From: Rhodospirillaceae bacterium
Lineage (GTDB): Bacteria; Pseudomonadota; Alphaproteobacteria; Rhodospirillales; Magnetovibrionaceae
DNA: 15,514 nucleotides
Reading direction: 5' to 3'
Assembly: GCA_029883045.1 (NCBI GenBank)
Contig: JAOUJU010000011.1
Location: 1 to 15,514, forward strand
Both the position numbers and the translations under genes were made by a program. The notes under the pieces are model-generated. The model was not told the DNA's origin. It made no database searches and saw only the letters and a program-made list of their open reading frames with translations. How positions within the stretch are numbered: position 1 is the first letter of the stretch; every line of letters begins with the position of its first letter. Below, in pieces: positions 5,205-13,415 of this stretch.

Positions 5205-7325
5205 ATGACCAAAGAAAATACAAAATCACCAAAAAATCCTGTGGATAAATCCGCAGCTTGTGCGTTTGAGCTTGTATCGCCCTTTGCCCCCGCAGGCGAC
5301 CAACCGCAAGCCATAGCCGAGTTATTGGCTGGCCTACGCAAAGGTGAGCGCGACCAGATATTGTTAGGCGTTACCGGTTCGGGCAAAACTTTTACCATCG
5401 CCCATGTGGTGGCCGAACTTAAGCGCCCAACCATCGTGCTGGCCCCCAATAAAACCTTGGCAGCACAATTATATGCGGAAATGAAATCATTCTTCCCCAA
5501 CAACGCGGTGGAATATTTCGTTTCGTATTACGATTATTACCAACCCGAAGCCTATGTTGCGCGTTCCGATACCTATATTGAAAAAGATGCATCCATCAAC
5601 GAACAAATTGACCGCATGCGCCATTCGGCCACCCGTTCGCTATTTGAAAGGCGCGACGTAATTATTGTGGCATCGGTTTCGTGTATTTATGGCATCGGTT
5701 CGCCCGAAACATACGCCGAAATGGTAATTAAGCTACAAGTCGGCAACGAATATGACCAAGGCGAAGTAATGAAAAATTTGGTCGCCCTACAATACAGCCG
5801 TAACGACGCGGCATTTGCCCGTGGCGCATTTAGGGTGCGCGGCGACGTGGTTGAAATATTTCCCAGCCATTACGAAGACCGCGCATGGCGGCTTTCATTT
5901 TTTGGCGATGAATTAGAATCAATTGCCGAGGTTGATTCATTGACCGGGGAAAAAATATCAGATCTTCAATTCATTACTATTTATCCTAACAGTCATTATG
6001 TGACCCCGCGCCCGACCCTGTTACAGGCAATTCCAAAAATAAAAGCCGAATTAAAAACCCGCCTTGAAGAATTGCACGCAGAGGGAAAATTATTAGAGGC
6101 CCAGCGCCTAGAAGAGCGCACCACGTTTGATTTAGAAATGCTAGAAACAACAGGATTTTGCTCAGGCATTGAAAATTATTCGCGCTACCTGACCGGGCGC
6201 AACCCTGGTGAACCGCCGCCAACATTATTTGAATATTTGCCCGATGATGCATTAATGGTGGTTGATGAAAGCCACGTTTCGGTTCCACAAATTGGCGGTA
6301 TGTACCGTGGCGATTTTAACCGCAAATCAACCTTGGCTGAATTTGGTTTTCGTTTGCCATCTTGTATTGATAACCGCCCATTAAAATTTGAGGAATGGGA
6401 TAAAATGCGCCCTGAAACTATTTTTGTTTCTGCCACCCCCGGCCCGTGGGAGATGGAGCGCACCGCAGGTGTATTTACCGAACAAGTGGTGCGCCCGACC
6501 GGGTTAATTGACCCCGAAATAATAATCCGCGATGTCGCCACCCAGGTGGACGACCTAATGGGTGAGTGCAAACTTTGTGCGCAAAAGGGCCATCGTGTTT
6601 TGGTAACCGTATTAACCAAAAAAATGGCCGAGGAATTAACCGATTATTTGCATGAACACGGTGTGCGAGTACGTTATATGCATTCAGATATTGATACCCT
6701 AGAACGTATTGAAATTATTAGAGATTTACGCTTAGGTGCATTTGATGTGTTGGTCGGAATTAACTTGCTGCGCGAAGGATTAGATATCCCTGAATGCGCC
6801 TTGGTTGCAATTTTAGATGCCGACAAAGAAGGGTTCTTGCGTTCAAAAACATCATTGGTGCAAACCATTGGCCGGGCCGCGCGCAACGTTGAAGGCCGGG
6901 TTATTCTTTATGCTGATCGCATAACCGCGTCAATGCAGTATGCCATTGATGAAACCAAACGTCGGCGCGAAAAACAAACCGAATATAACAAAGCTAATGG
7001 TATTACGCCCGCCAGCATTAAACGAGATATATCAAATGTATTGGGCAGCGTTTACGAGCACGATTATGTGACGGTAAATACTGGTGCGTCAGGCGATGAA
7101 CAATTGGTGGGCAAAACTTTGCGCCAGCACATTGAAGATTTGGAAAAACGGATGCAAGTGGCAGCGGCTGACCTGGAATTTGAAGAGGCCGCCAGATTAC
7201 GAGATGAAGTACGAAGGTTAGAGGCCCACGAATTAGGCCTTGATGCACCGGGCGCGTCCATCGCTGCTGGCACCAAAGCAAGGGGCGGATCACGATGGAA
7301 GGGAAAGAAAAAGAACAAGCGTTAG
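5205..7325 (+). CDS. uvrB: excinuclease ABC subunit B
   Basis: UvrB is the damage-verifying helicase-like subunit of bacterial nucleotide excision repair; it receives DNA from UvrA and recruits UvrC. From the ATG at 5205 it has 706 residues, a little longer than the 673 of E. coli because of tails at both ends. GVTGSGKT (55-62) is the Walker A motif with K61. The YYDYYQPEAYV stretch after it is the beta-hairpin that probes DNA. DESHVSVPQ is the DEAD-like motif II. FVSATPGPWE, REGLDIPE and QTIGRAARN are helicase motifs III, V and VI. LEKRMQVAAADLEFEEAARL near the C-terminus is the UVR domain that contacts UvrC, followed by a lysine-rich tail. A GTG at 5187 is an alternative start; neither has a good ribosome binding site. 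No clear LexA box is visible. Confidence 0.97.
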   Translation: MTKENTKSPKNPVDKSAACAFELVSPFAPAGDQPQAIAELLAGLRKGERDQILLGVTGSGKTFTIAHVVAELKRPTIVLAPNKTLAAQLYAEMKSFFPNNAVEYFVSYYDYYQPEAYVARSDTYIEKDASINEQIDRMRHSATRSLFERRDVIIVASVSCIYGIGSPETYAEMVIKLQVGNEYDQGEVMKNLVALQYSRNDAAFARGAFRVRGDVVEIFPSHYEDRAWRLSFFGDELESIAEVDSLTGEKISDLQFITIYPNSHYVTPRPTLLQAIPKIKAELKTRLEELHAEGKLLEAQRLEERTTFDLEMLETTGFCSGIENYSRYLTGRNPGEPPPTLFEYLPDDALMVVDESHVSVPQIGGMYRGDFNRKSTLAEFGFRLPSCIDNRPLKFEEWDKMRPETIFVSATPGPWEMERTAGVFTEQVVRPTGLIDPEIIIRDVATQVDDLMGECKLCAQKGHRVLVTVLTKKMAEELTDYLHEHGVRVRYMHSDIDTLERIEIIRDLRLGAFDVLVGINLLREGLDIPECALVAILDADKEGFLRSKTSLVQTIGRAARNVEGRVILYADRITASMQYAIDETKRRREKQTEYNKANGITPASIKRDISNVLGSVYEHDYVTVNTGASGDEQLVGKTLRQHIEDLEKRMQVAAADLEFEEAARLRDEVRRLEAHELGLDAPGASIAAGTKARGGSRWKGKKKNKR

Positions 7326-7798
7326 TATTCAATATCGCGTGTAAGGCACGGCACCACCATCCAGTTCATCACCCATGTATCAGAAAATTTTTCAAAACAC
7401 ATTACGGTTCCAGTTTTTACCATTACTGCGCTTGCTTCATCATTGCCAGCCAACAAACGCGCAGCCATGCGCTCCATAAATGGGTTGTGCCCGCAGACCA
7501 TGGTGTCGGTGTTCCAGCTTTGTATTTGTTGGGCTAAATATGTGGTGTCGTCCATGGGTGTAATGTTATCTATTTTTTGCAAGGCAACGCCGGGGGCAAC
7601 AAGGGCTGATAATATTTCAGCCGTTTGCCGGGCGCGCAACTTTCCGCTGTGATAAATGTTTGTTACCCGAACGCCAGCGTTATCAAGAAATTTGGCTTGG
7701 GCTTCGACATCGGCCATACCGCGTTGGCTTAATGGGCGTTCGCCGCTGGCGTCAACGCTGTCTTCGGCTTTACCGTGGCGCACTAGATAAAGCTTCAT
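7322..7798 (-). CDS. histidine phosphatase family protein, SixA-like
   Basis: This 158-residue protein belongs to the RHG histidine phosphatase family. LVRHGKAE (5-12) carries the catalytic R7-H8-G9. SGKLRARQTAE (51-61) supplies R57, and VCGHNPFMERM (101-111) the second catalytic histidine, H104. The short single-domain form resembles SixA, which removes phosphate from phosphohistidine on signalling proteins such as HPt domains or the nitrogen phosphotransferase system. The true substrate is unknown, and some related proteins act on small molecules. The ATG at 7796-7798 is preceded by AAGGA with good spacing. Its TAA (7322-7324) overlaps the uvrB TAG (7323-7325) on the other strand, so the genes meet tail to tail with no terminator between them. 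It is divergent from the hemerythrin gene. Confidence 0.88.
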   Translation of the reverse strand: MKLYLVRHGKAEDSVDASGERPLSQRGMADVEAQAKFLDNAGVRVTNIYHSGKLRARQTAEILSALVAPGVALQKIDNITPMDDTTYLAQQIQSWNTDTMVCGHNPFMERMAARLLAGNDEASAVMVKTGTVMCFEKFSDTWVMNWMVVPCLTRDIEY

Positions 7799-7849
7799 TT
7801 GTTTTATTCCTTTTTTAACATGCAGATACGACTGTCTGGATTTAATGGG

Positions 7850-7878
7850 TTGACCATATAACGCAGATGCTTTTTATT
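7850..7878 (+). promoter_or_regulatory. possible hemerythrin promoter
   Basis: TTGACC (7850-7855, five of six) is followed after 17 bases by TTTATT (7873-7878, four of six). The start would be near 7885, giving a leader of about 30 bases. It occupies the same DNA as the promoter proposed for the gene on the opposite strand. Confidence 0.4.
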
Positions 7879-7881
7879 CAA
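7853..7881 (-). promoter_or_regulatory. possible promoter of the SixA-like gene
   Basis: On the minus strand TTGAAT (7881-7876) and TATGGT (7858-7853) are 17 bases apart and would give a leader of roughly 47 bases. It faces and overlaps the proposed hemerythrin promoter. Confidence 0.35.
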
Positions 7882-7914
7882 TATAGGGGCATATAAACGT
7901 GGGGTAAGCATAAA

Positions 7915-8307
7915 TTGTTTATTGAGTGGAAAAAAGAATATATGGTCGGCCATTCCATGGTCGATTTTGATCATCAAACATTAGTCAACATTACCAATGA
8001 ATTATTCAATCGGGTAAGCGAAGGTTTTTCAGACGAGGAAATAGCGCAAACAATTTCCTGTCTGGTTGATTATGTAAATCGCCATTTTGACCGGGAAGAA
8101 GAATTATTCATGGATAGCGATTATCCGGGAAAGGATGAGCACCTTTCGCGCCACGATGACATTCGTAAAACCGTAAACGATATTGCGACCGCATACAAAG
8201 CCAACTCTAGCGCCATAAATATTGATGAAGTTTTAGAGTTCTTGAAAAAATGGCTAACCAACCACATCATGCGCGCTGACAAAGGCTATATTCCCTATGT
8301 AGTCTAA
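7915..8307 (+). CDS. single-domain bacteriohemerythrin
   Basis: This 130-residue protein is a four-helix hemerythrin that binds oxygen at a non-haem di-iron centre. The full ligand set can be read: H20 (DFDHQ), H57 and E61 (HFDREEE), H76 and H80 (DEHLSRHDD), and H117 and D122 (HIMRADKGY). The N-terminal FIEWKKEYMVG is typical. The start is a TTG at 7915-7917, chosen because an ATG further in would remove the conserved FIEW start, there is an in-frame stop at 7894, and GGGGTAAG lies about ten bases upstream. There is no signal peptide and no fused signalling domain, so it is probably a free cytoplasmic protein for oxygen sensing, storage or delivery, or for metal homeostasis. Two possible terminators follow. 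Confidence 0.93.
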   Translation: MFIEWKKEYMVGHSMVDFDHQTLVNITNELFNRVSEGFSDEEIAQTISCLVDYVNRHFDREEELFMDSDYPGKDEHLSRHDDIRKTVNDIATAYKANSSAINIDEVLEFLKKWLTNHIMRADKGYIPYVV

Positions 8308-8327
8308 CAAGTCGGTTGGCAATAATT

Positions 8328-8359
8328 AAAAAGACGATACATTGCTGTACCGCCTTTTT
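8328..8359. terminator. bidirectional terminator between hemerythrin and atpC
   Basis: The arms 8328-8340 and 8347-8359 pair as AAAAAG/CTTTTT, CG/CG and TAC/GTA with two A-C mismatches and a six-base loop. The A and T runs at the ends give a T-tract on either strand, so it can end the hemerythrin transcript (plus) and the atp operon (minus). Confidence 0.6.
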
Positions 8360-8390
8360 AAAAGCCCTGTTAGACTTTGCATTTTTTTGC

Positions 8391-8412
8391 GCGTAATTTT
8401 TACGCATTTTTT
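8391..8412 (+). terminator. second plus-strand terminator before the atpC stop
   Basis: GCGTAA (8391-8396) pairs with TTACGC (8400-8405) around a TTT loop, followed by ATTTTTT (8406-8412). The T-run is downstream only on the plus strand. It would back up the preceding terminator and keep hemerythrin transcription from entering the atp genes in antisense. Confidence 0.55.
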
Positions 8413-8417
8413 AATTT

Positions 8418-8852
8418 TTAATGTTGTTGGGCACCAGCGCCAAGGGCGGCCAACATTGCTTCGGCCATTTCAACCGCCGCAGTGGCGCGTGATTTTTCAA
8501 CTTCGCTTTTGGCTTTTTCCAATAACCCTTGTGCTTGGGCAAGCCTTGCATCGGCATTTTCGCGGGTAATATCTGCAACCGCGATGGCTTCTTCGGCCAA
8601 AAGGGTGCAACGATCAGGCGTTACTTCGACAAAACCACCGGAAACAAAAACCCGGTCGGTTACTTTGCCGTTTTCATGAATATCCACAACACCGGGGCGC
8701 ACAGTTCCGATTAACGGGGCATGGCCCGGCAACACACCAATGTCACCTTCGGTGCACGGCACCACCACCATGCCGACGGATTTGCTTTGAACCAAACGCT
8801 CTGGCGCGACCAATTCAAATTCAACCATTTCTGCAACTGTACTATCGGACAT
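8418..8852 (-). CDS. atpC: ATP synthase F1 epsilon subunit
   Basis: This 144-residue subunit is part of the central rotor stalk and can inhibit ATP hydrolysis. The N-terminal beta-sandwich includes FELVAPERLV (12-21) and the family signature GDIGVLPGHAPLIGTVRPGV (37-56). The C-terminal part (about 95-140, rich in Ala, Glu and Lys) is the usual helical hairpin. GGAGG seven bases before the ATG is a strong ribosome binding site. It is the last gene of the operon, 32 bases after atpD. Confidence 0.96.
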   Translation of the reverse strand: MSDSTVAEMVEFELVAPERLVQSKSVGMVVVPCTEGDIGVLPGHAPLIGTVRPGVVDIHENGKVTDRVFVSGGFVEVTPDRCTLLAEEAIAVADITRENADARLAQAQGLLEKAKSEVEKSRATAAVEMAEAMLAALGAGAQQH

Positions 8853-8884
8853 TTATTAACCTCCGGTGTTTTATGGCTTGTTTA

Positions 8885-10312
8885 TTAGGCTGCTTCTGCA
8901 GCCATTTTCTTAGCTTTTTCCATTGCTTCTTCAATGGTGCCAACCATATAAAATGCCGCTTCCGGCAGGTGGTCATAGGCGCCTTCGATGATGCCCTTAA
9001 AGCCTTTGATTGTGTCTTCCAATGGAACCAGTTTTCCGGGTGATCCGGTAAATACTTCGGCCACAAAGAACGGCTGGGAAAGGAAACGCTGGATTTTACG
9101 CGCACGAGCCACGGTCAATTTATCTTCTTCGGAAAGCTCATCCATACCAAGAATGGCAATGATGTCTTGCAAAGATTTATATGCCTGCAATATGCGCTGA
9201 ACCGATGTGGCAACATGGTAATGTTCTTCGCCGACCACCCGTGGATCAAGAACACGCGAGGTTGAATCAAGTGGATCCACCGCCGGATAGATACCAAGTT
9301 CAGCAATCTGGCGCGATAGAACGGTAGTTGCATCCAAATGCGCAAACGATGTTGCAGGTGCCGGGTCAGTCAAATCATCAGCCGGAACATAAACCGCCTG
9401 CACAGATGTAATTGATCCTTTTTTGGTGGATGTAATGCGTTCTTGCATAGTACCCATATCGGTTGCCAATGTTGGCTGATAACCCACCGCCGATGGAATA
9501 CGACCCAATAGCGCCGACACTTCGGAACCTGCTTGGGTAAAGCGGAAAATATTATCAACGAAGAACAAAACGTCTTGGCCTTCTTGGTCGCGGAAATATT
9601 CAGCCTGGGTAAGGCCGGTCAACGCCACACGGGCACGCGCCCCTGGAGGTTCGTTCATTTGACCATAAACCAATGCAGCTTTGGAACCTTCTTCGCCAAC
9701 TTTGATAACGCCCGATTCAATCATTTCATGATAAAGGTCATTACCTTCACGGGTGCGTTCACCAACGCCTGCGAACACCGAATAACCACCGTGCGCTTTA
9801 GCAATATTGTTAATCAGTTCCATAATAAGAACCGTTTTGCCCACACCAGCACCGCCGAACAGGCCAATTTTGCCGCCTTTAGCATAAGGTGCGATTAGAT
9901 CAACAACCTTAATGCCGGTAACCAAAATTTCTGTTTCGGTTGATTGATCGGCAAAGTCCGGTGCCTGCGCATGAATTGGCGCGGTCATTTTTGAATCGAT
10001 CGGGCCAAGTTCATCAATGGGTTCACCCACCACGTTCATGATCCGACCCAGTGTGCCGGGGCCAACTGGAACCATGATTGCATCGCCGGTATCAACAGCT
10101 TCTTGCCCACGCTGCAGGCCGTCAGTTGAATCCATGGCGATGGTACGAACTGTGCTTTCACCCAGATGTTGGGCAACCTCTAAAACAAGGCGTTTGCCTT
10201 GGTTTTGGGCGTGCAGTGCCGCTAAAATATTGGGAAGGTCGCCTGATGGGAAACGCACGTCAACGACGGCGCCCATGACCTGTGTGATGTAACCGGTACT
10301 TTTTTGTGCCAT
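8885..10312 (-). CDS. atpD: ATP synthase F1 beta subunit
   Basis: The catalytic subunit of F1, 475 residues from the ATG at 10312. GGAGVGKT (153-160) is the Walker A loop with K159. GERTREG (184-190) holds the catalytic glutamate E185 and R186. FFVDNIFRFTQAG is the Walker B region, and DELSEED is the conserved DELSEED loop that pushes on the gamma subunit. The frame stays open upstream to 10357, but the ATG at 10312 has AGGAG eight bases upstream and gives the normal family start (MAQKSTGYITQVMGAVVDV), so I reject the longer form. It lies 70 bases after atpG. Confidence 0.98.
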   Translation of the reverse strand: MAQKSTGYITQVMGAVVDVRFPSGDLPNILAALHAQNQGKRLVLEVAQHLGESTVRTIAMDSTDGLQRGQEAVDTGDAIMVPVGPGTLGRIMNVVGEPIDELGPIDSKMTAPIHAQAPDFADQSTETEILVTGIKVVDLIAPYAKGGKIGLFGGAGVGKTVLIMELINNIAKAHGGYSVFAGVGERTREGNDLYHEMIESGVIKVGEEGSKAALVYGQMNEPPGARARVALTGLTQAEYFRDQEGQDVLFFVDNIFRFTQAGSEVSALLGRIPSAVGYQPTLATDMGTMQERITSTKKGSITSVQAVYVPADDLTDPAPATSFAHLDATTVLSRQIAELGIYPAVDPLDSTSRVLDPRVVGEEHYHVATSVQRILQAYKSLQDIIAILGMDELSEEDKLTVARARKIQRFLSQPFFVAEVFTGSPGKLVPLEDTIKGFKGIIEGAYDHLPEAAFYMVGTIEEAMEKAKKMAAEAA

Positions 10313-10382
10313 CAGGGTAGCTCCTCTTAAGCGTAGTCTTGGCATTAAACAAAACATTTAGCGCAAATGCGCGTTGATTTTT

Positions 10383-11294
10383 CTAAAGCGCTTCCGCGCC
10401 GGATATAATTTCGATTAGTTCCTTGGTAATATATGCCTGACGGGTCCTGTTGTAAGTCAAGGTTAGACCGTCAATCATGTCGCCAGCATTACGCGTGGCA
10501 GAATCCATTGCCGTCATTCGTGAACCATGTTCAGAAGCCGAGCTTTCGAGCATGGCTTGAAAAATTTGTACACTTAGATTTTTTGGCAGCAAATCGGCTA
10601 AGATTTCGTCTTCTTCGGGTTCAAATATATAAGCAGCCTTAGGCCCACTATCGGGCACTGATTTTTTATCATCATTAGCTGGCTTTTCAGACTTTTCGCC
10701 CACAAACGGAATAAGCTGTTGGCGGGTAACTGTTTGGGTCATGGCCGATTGAAATTTGTTAAACACAATCGAGCAAACATCAAATTCACCAGCTTCGAAC
10801 ATTTCCCTAATTCGTAAAGAAACATTTTGTGCCTCGACAAAGGCGATGCCTTTTTTCCCGGCAATCCCAGTGATGATATCAACTACGCTATCACCCAGTT
10901 CACGTTTTAAAACATCGGCCGCCTTGCGCCCAACAAACAAAACCTTAACGGCTTTGCCTTCAGATTTAAGTTCGCGAACAATTTTACGGGTTTCACGCAC
11001 GATCGAACCATTAAAACCGCCACACAAACCACGATCGGCGGTAAATGCTACAACCAGATGGGTTTTATCAGAACCGGTTCCGGCAAAAAGTTTTGGCCCG
11101 CCTTCAATTCCGGCAAAAGATTCAGCCAGCGAGCCTAACATCCGAGACATCCGTTCGGAATAACCACGGGCATTTTCCGCCGCGTCCTGTGCCCGGCGCA
11201 ACTTTGCCGCCGCCACCATTTTCATGGCAGAGGTGATTTTCCGCGTCGATTTAACGCTTTCAATCCGGGTTTTCAGGTCCTTAAGGTTGGCCAT
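10383..11294 (-). CDS. atpG: ATP synthase F1 gamma subunit
   Basis: The rotor shaft of F1, 303 residues. The N-terminal helix has the family pattern LKTRIESVKSTRKITSAMKM (7-26), DRGLCGGFN (87-95) is conserved, and the C-terminal helix SRMTAMDSATRNAGDMIDGL (258-277) completes the coiled coil. Residues 201-219, after FVGE, form a charged, Lys/Pro/Asp-rich insert that makes the protein slightly longer than most gamma subunits; alphaproteobacterial gammas often vary here. No strong ribosome binding site is visible, and the atpA stop is only 28 bases upstream, so translation may depend on ribosomes coming from atpA. Confidence 0.97.
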   Translation of the reverse strand: MANLKDLKTRIESVKSTRKITSAMKMVAAAKLRRAQDAAENARGYSERMSRMLGSLAESFAGIEGGPKLFAGTGSDKTHLVVAFTADRGLCGGFNGSIVRETRKIVRELKSEGKAVKVLFVGRKAADVLKRELGDSVVDIITGIAGKKGIAFVEAQNVSLRIREMFEAGEFDVCSIVFNKFQSAMTQTVTRQQLIPFVGEKSEKPANDDKKSVPDSGPKAAYIFEPEEDEILADLLPKNLSVQIFQAMLESSASEHGSRMTAMDSATRNAGDMIDGLTLTYNRTRQAYITKELIEIISGAEAL

Positions 11295-11322
11295 CTGGCT
11301 TTTGCTTTCGTATTTTTAAGCG

Positions 11323-12855
11323 TTACGCAAAGTTTTTAACAAAACCATCGAGAAGTTTTTTCAGCTTGTCACTGGTTTCATCGGAAATTGCTTTTTCAGC
11401 GCGAATTGCCTCAAGGATGTCTGTTCCCTTGGTGCGTATTTCGCCAATGTAAGCGTGTTCAAACCGACCCACGTCTTCGGTTTTAATGCCATCAAGGTAA
11501 CCGTTCACGCCTGCAAAAATAATCGCGACCTGGTCTTCAACTGGAAGCGGCCTGTACTGCGGTTGTTTCAGCAATTCGGTCAACCTTGCACCACGGGCCA
11601 GAAGTTTCTGGGTGGATGGGTCAAGATCAGACGCAAACTGTGCAAACGCGGCCATTTCACGGTATTGGGCTAGTTCCAATTTAATGGAGCCCGCAACCTG
11701 TTTCATAGCTTTGATTTGGGCTGCCGAACCAACACGGCTAACCGAAAGGCCAACGTTCACCGCTGGACGGATACCCTTGTAGAACAGTTCAGATTCCAAA
11801 AAGATCTGGCCATCGGTAATGGAAATAACGTTGGTCGGAATATATGCCGAAACGTCACCAGCTTGGGTTTCAATAACTGGCAACGCAGTTAGCGAGCCAT
11901 TACCAGCCGCATCGCCCAGTTTACAGGCGCGTTCCAAAAGACGGGAATGAAGATAGAAAACGTCACCCGGATATGCTTCACGGCCCGGCGGGCGACGAAG
12001 CAAAAGCGACATCTGGCGATAAGCAACAGCCTGCTTGGAAAGATCGTCATAAAAAATAACTGCATGCTGGGCATTGTCGCGGAAAAATTCACCGATGGTA
12101 GCACCGGTATAAGGTGCCAAAAACTGCATTGGTGCTGGATCGGATGCGGTTGCGGCAACAACAACTGAATATTCCATTGCGCCGTAATCGTTCAGGGTTT
12201 TAACCAACTGAGCAACGGTTGAACGTTTTTGCCCAATAGCAACATAGATGCAAAACAGTTTTTCGCTGTCATTTTTAGCCGCATCGTTGGTGACTTTTTG
12301 GTTTATGATGGTGTCAATAATAACAGCCGTTTTACCGGTTTGACGGTCACCAATAATAAGTTCGCGCTGGCCACGACCAATGGGAATAAGGCTATCAATA
12401 GCTTTAAGCCCGGTCTGCATCGGTTCGTGCACTGATTTACGCGGGATAATACCCGGTGCTTTTACCTCAACGCGCGATTGCTTTACGTTTTCAAGCGGGC
12501 CTTTGCCGTCAATCGGATTGCCCAGACCATCAACCACACGGCCAAGAAGGCCAGCGCCGGTTGGCACCTCAACAATTGCTCCGGTACGCTTTACGGTGTC
12601 GCCTTCTTTGATGTATCGATCTTCGCCGAAGATAACCACACCAACGTTATCGGCTTCAAGGTTAAGGGCCATGCCCTTAACGCCACCGGGAAACTCGACC
12701 ATTTCACCAGCTTGAACGTTATCAAGCCCATGAACACGGGCGATACCGTCACCGACTGAAAGTACTTGGCCTACTTCGGCAACTTCTGCCTCGGTTCCAA
12801 AATTAGCGATTTGTTCTTTTAGTATTGCGGAAATTTCCGCGGCTCGGATATCCAT
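11323..12855 (-). CDS. atpA: ATP synthase F1 alpha subunit
   Basis: The regulatory nucleotide-binding subunit of F1, 510 residues, close to the usual length. GDRQTGKT (169-176) is the Walker A loop with K175, VIFYDDL (266-272) is the Walker B strand, and R374 in SVSRVGSA (371-378) is the arginine finger that completes the catalytic site on beta. The N-terminal DIRAAEISAILKEQI (2-16) is the segment that contacts the delta subunit. AAGGGG lies upstream of the ATG. The ATG shares one base with the stop codon of atpH (TAATG), which suggests coupled translation. Confidence 0.98.
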   Translation of the reverse strand: MDIRAAEISAILKEQIANFGTEAEVAEVGQVLSVGDGIARVHGLDNVQAGEMVEFPGGVKGMALNLEADNVGVVIFGEDRYIKEGDTVKRTGAIVEVPTGAGLLGRVVDGLGNPIDGKGPLENVKQSRVEVKAPGIIPRKSVHEPMQTGLKAIDSLIPIGRGQRELIIGDRQTGKTAVIIDTIINQKVTNDAAKNDSEKLFCIYVAIGQKRSTVAQLVKTLNDYGAMEYSVVVAATASDPAPMQFLAPYTGATIGEFFRDNAQHAVIFYDDLSKQAVAYRQMSLLLRRPPGREAYPGDVFYLHSRLLERACKLGDAAGNGSLTALPVIETQAGDVSAYIPTNVISITDGQIFLESELFYKGIRPAVNVGLSVSRVGSAAQIKAMKQVAGSIKLELAQYREMAAFAQFASDLDPSTQKLLARGARLTELLKQPQYRPLPVEDQVAIIFAGVNGYLDGIKTEDVGRFEHAYIGEIRTKGTDILEAIRAEKAISDETSDKLKKLLDGFVKNFA

Positions 12856-13415
12856 TATCCAACCCCTTTCATGGAGAGGCGCAATTGCTGCAACTTGGTT
12901 TTAAGTGATGAATCGATCATTCGCGATCCGACTTTTACTATCATTCCGCCAAGCAGGCTTTCGTCAACCTTTTGCTCAACGGAAACTTTTGTACCGATTA
13001 CTTTTTTAAGCTCATCGGTAACTGCCTTAAGTTGGGTTTCATCCAACTGTTGGGCGCAAACTATTTCGGCCGATGCCTCGCCCCGGTGACGGGACAATTC
13101 ATCAAGGTAGGCCTTAATTATATTTGGAAGGGCAGACAAGCGCCTGTTTTGTGCGGTTGTACCAACAAAACGCTGGGTTAATTCATCCATGGATGCTTTT
13201 TTGCACAAGGCGATCATACCCTTGGTCTGCTCATCGCGCGATAAAACGGGTGAGGAAACAAGGCGTGCCAGGTCATCGCTTTCAACAATCATGGCGGCAA
13301 GGGTGCGCAAGTCATCGGCAACCTTATCCAGCTTTTTATCGGCGTCGGCTAGCTCATAAAGCGCTGCCGCGTATCGACCGCTAAGGCCAGTTGCACCTGT
13401 TGTAGTGGATGACAC
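12855..13415 (-). CDS. atpH: ATP synthase F1 delta subunit
   Basis: The stator subunit linking the top of F1 to the peripheral stalk, 186 residues from the GTG at 13415. SGRYAAALYELA near the N-terminus and LLGGMIVKVGSRMIDSSLKT (159-178) near the C-terminus are family signatures. The frame is open to a GTG at 13442, but the GTG at 13415 has AGGA nine bases upstream and gives the usual start just before the RYA motif. It is the first gene of the operon and ends in the TAATG overlap with atpA. The F0 genes are not in the window, as expected in alphaproteobacteria where they form a separate operon. Confidence 0.94.
   Translation of the reverse strand: MSSTTTGATGLSGRYAAALYELADADKKLDKVADDLRTLAAMIVESDDLARLVSSPVLSRDEQTKGMIALCKKASMDELTQRFVGTTAQNRRLSALPNIIKAYLDELSRHRGEASAEIVCAQQLDETQLKAVTDELKKVIGTKVSVEQKVDESLLGGMIVKVGSRMIDSSLKTKLQQLRLSMKGVG

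Noticed and set aside
10313..10357. 15-residue N-terminal extension of atpD
   Set aside because: The ATG at 10312 has a strong AGGAG upstream and gives the family's normal start; the extension has no ribosome binding site.
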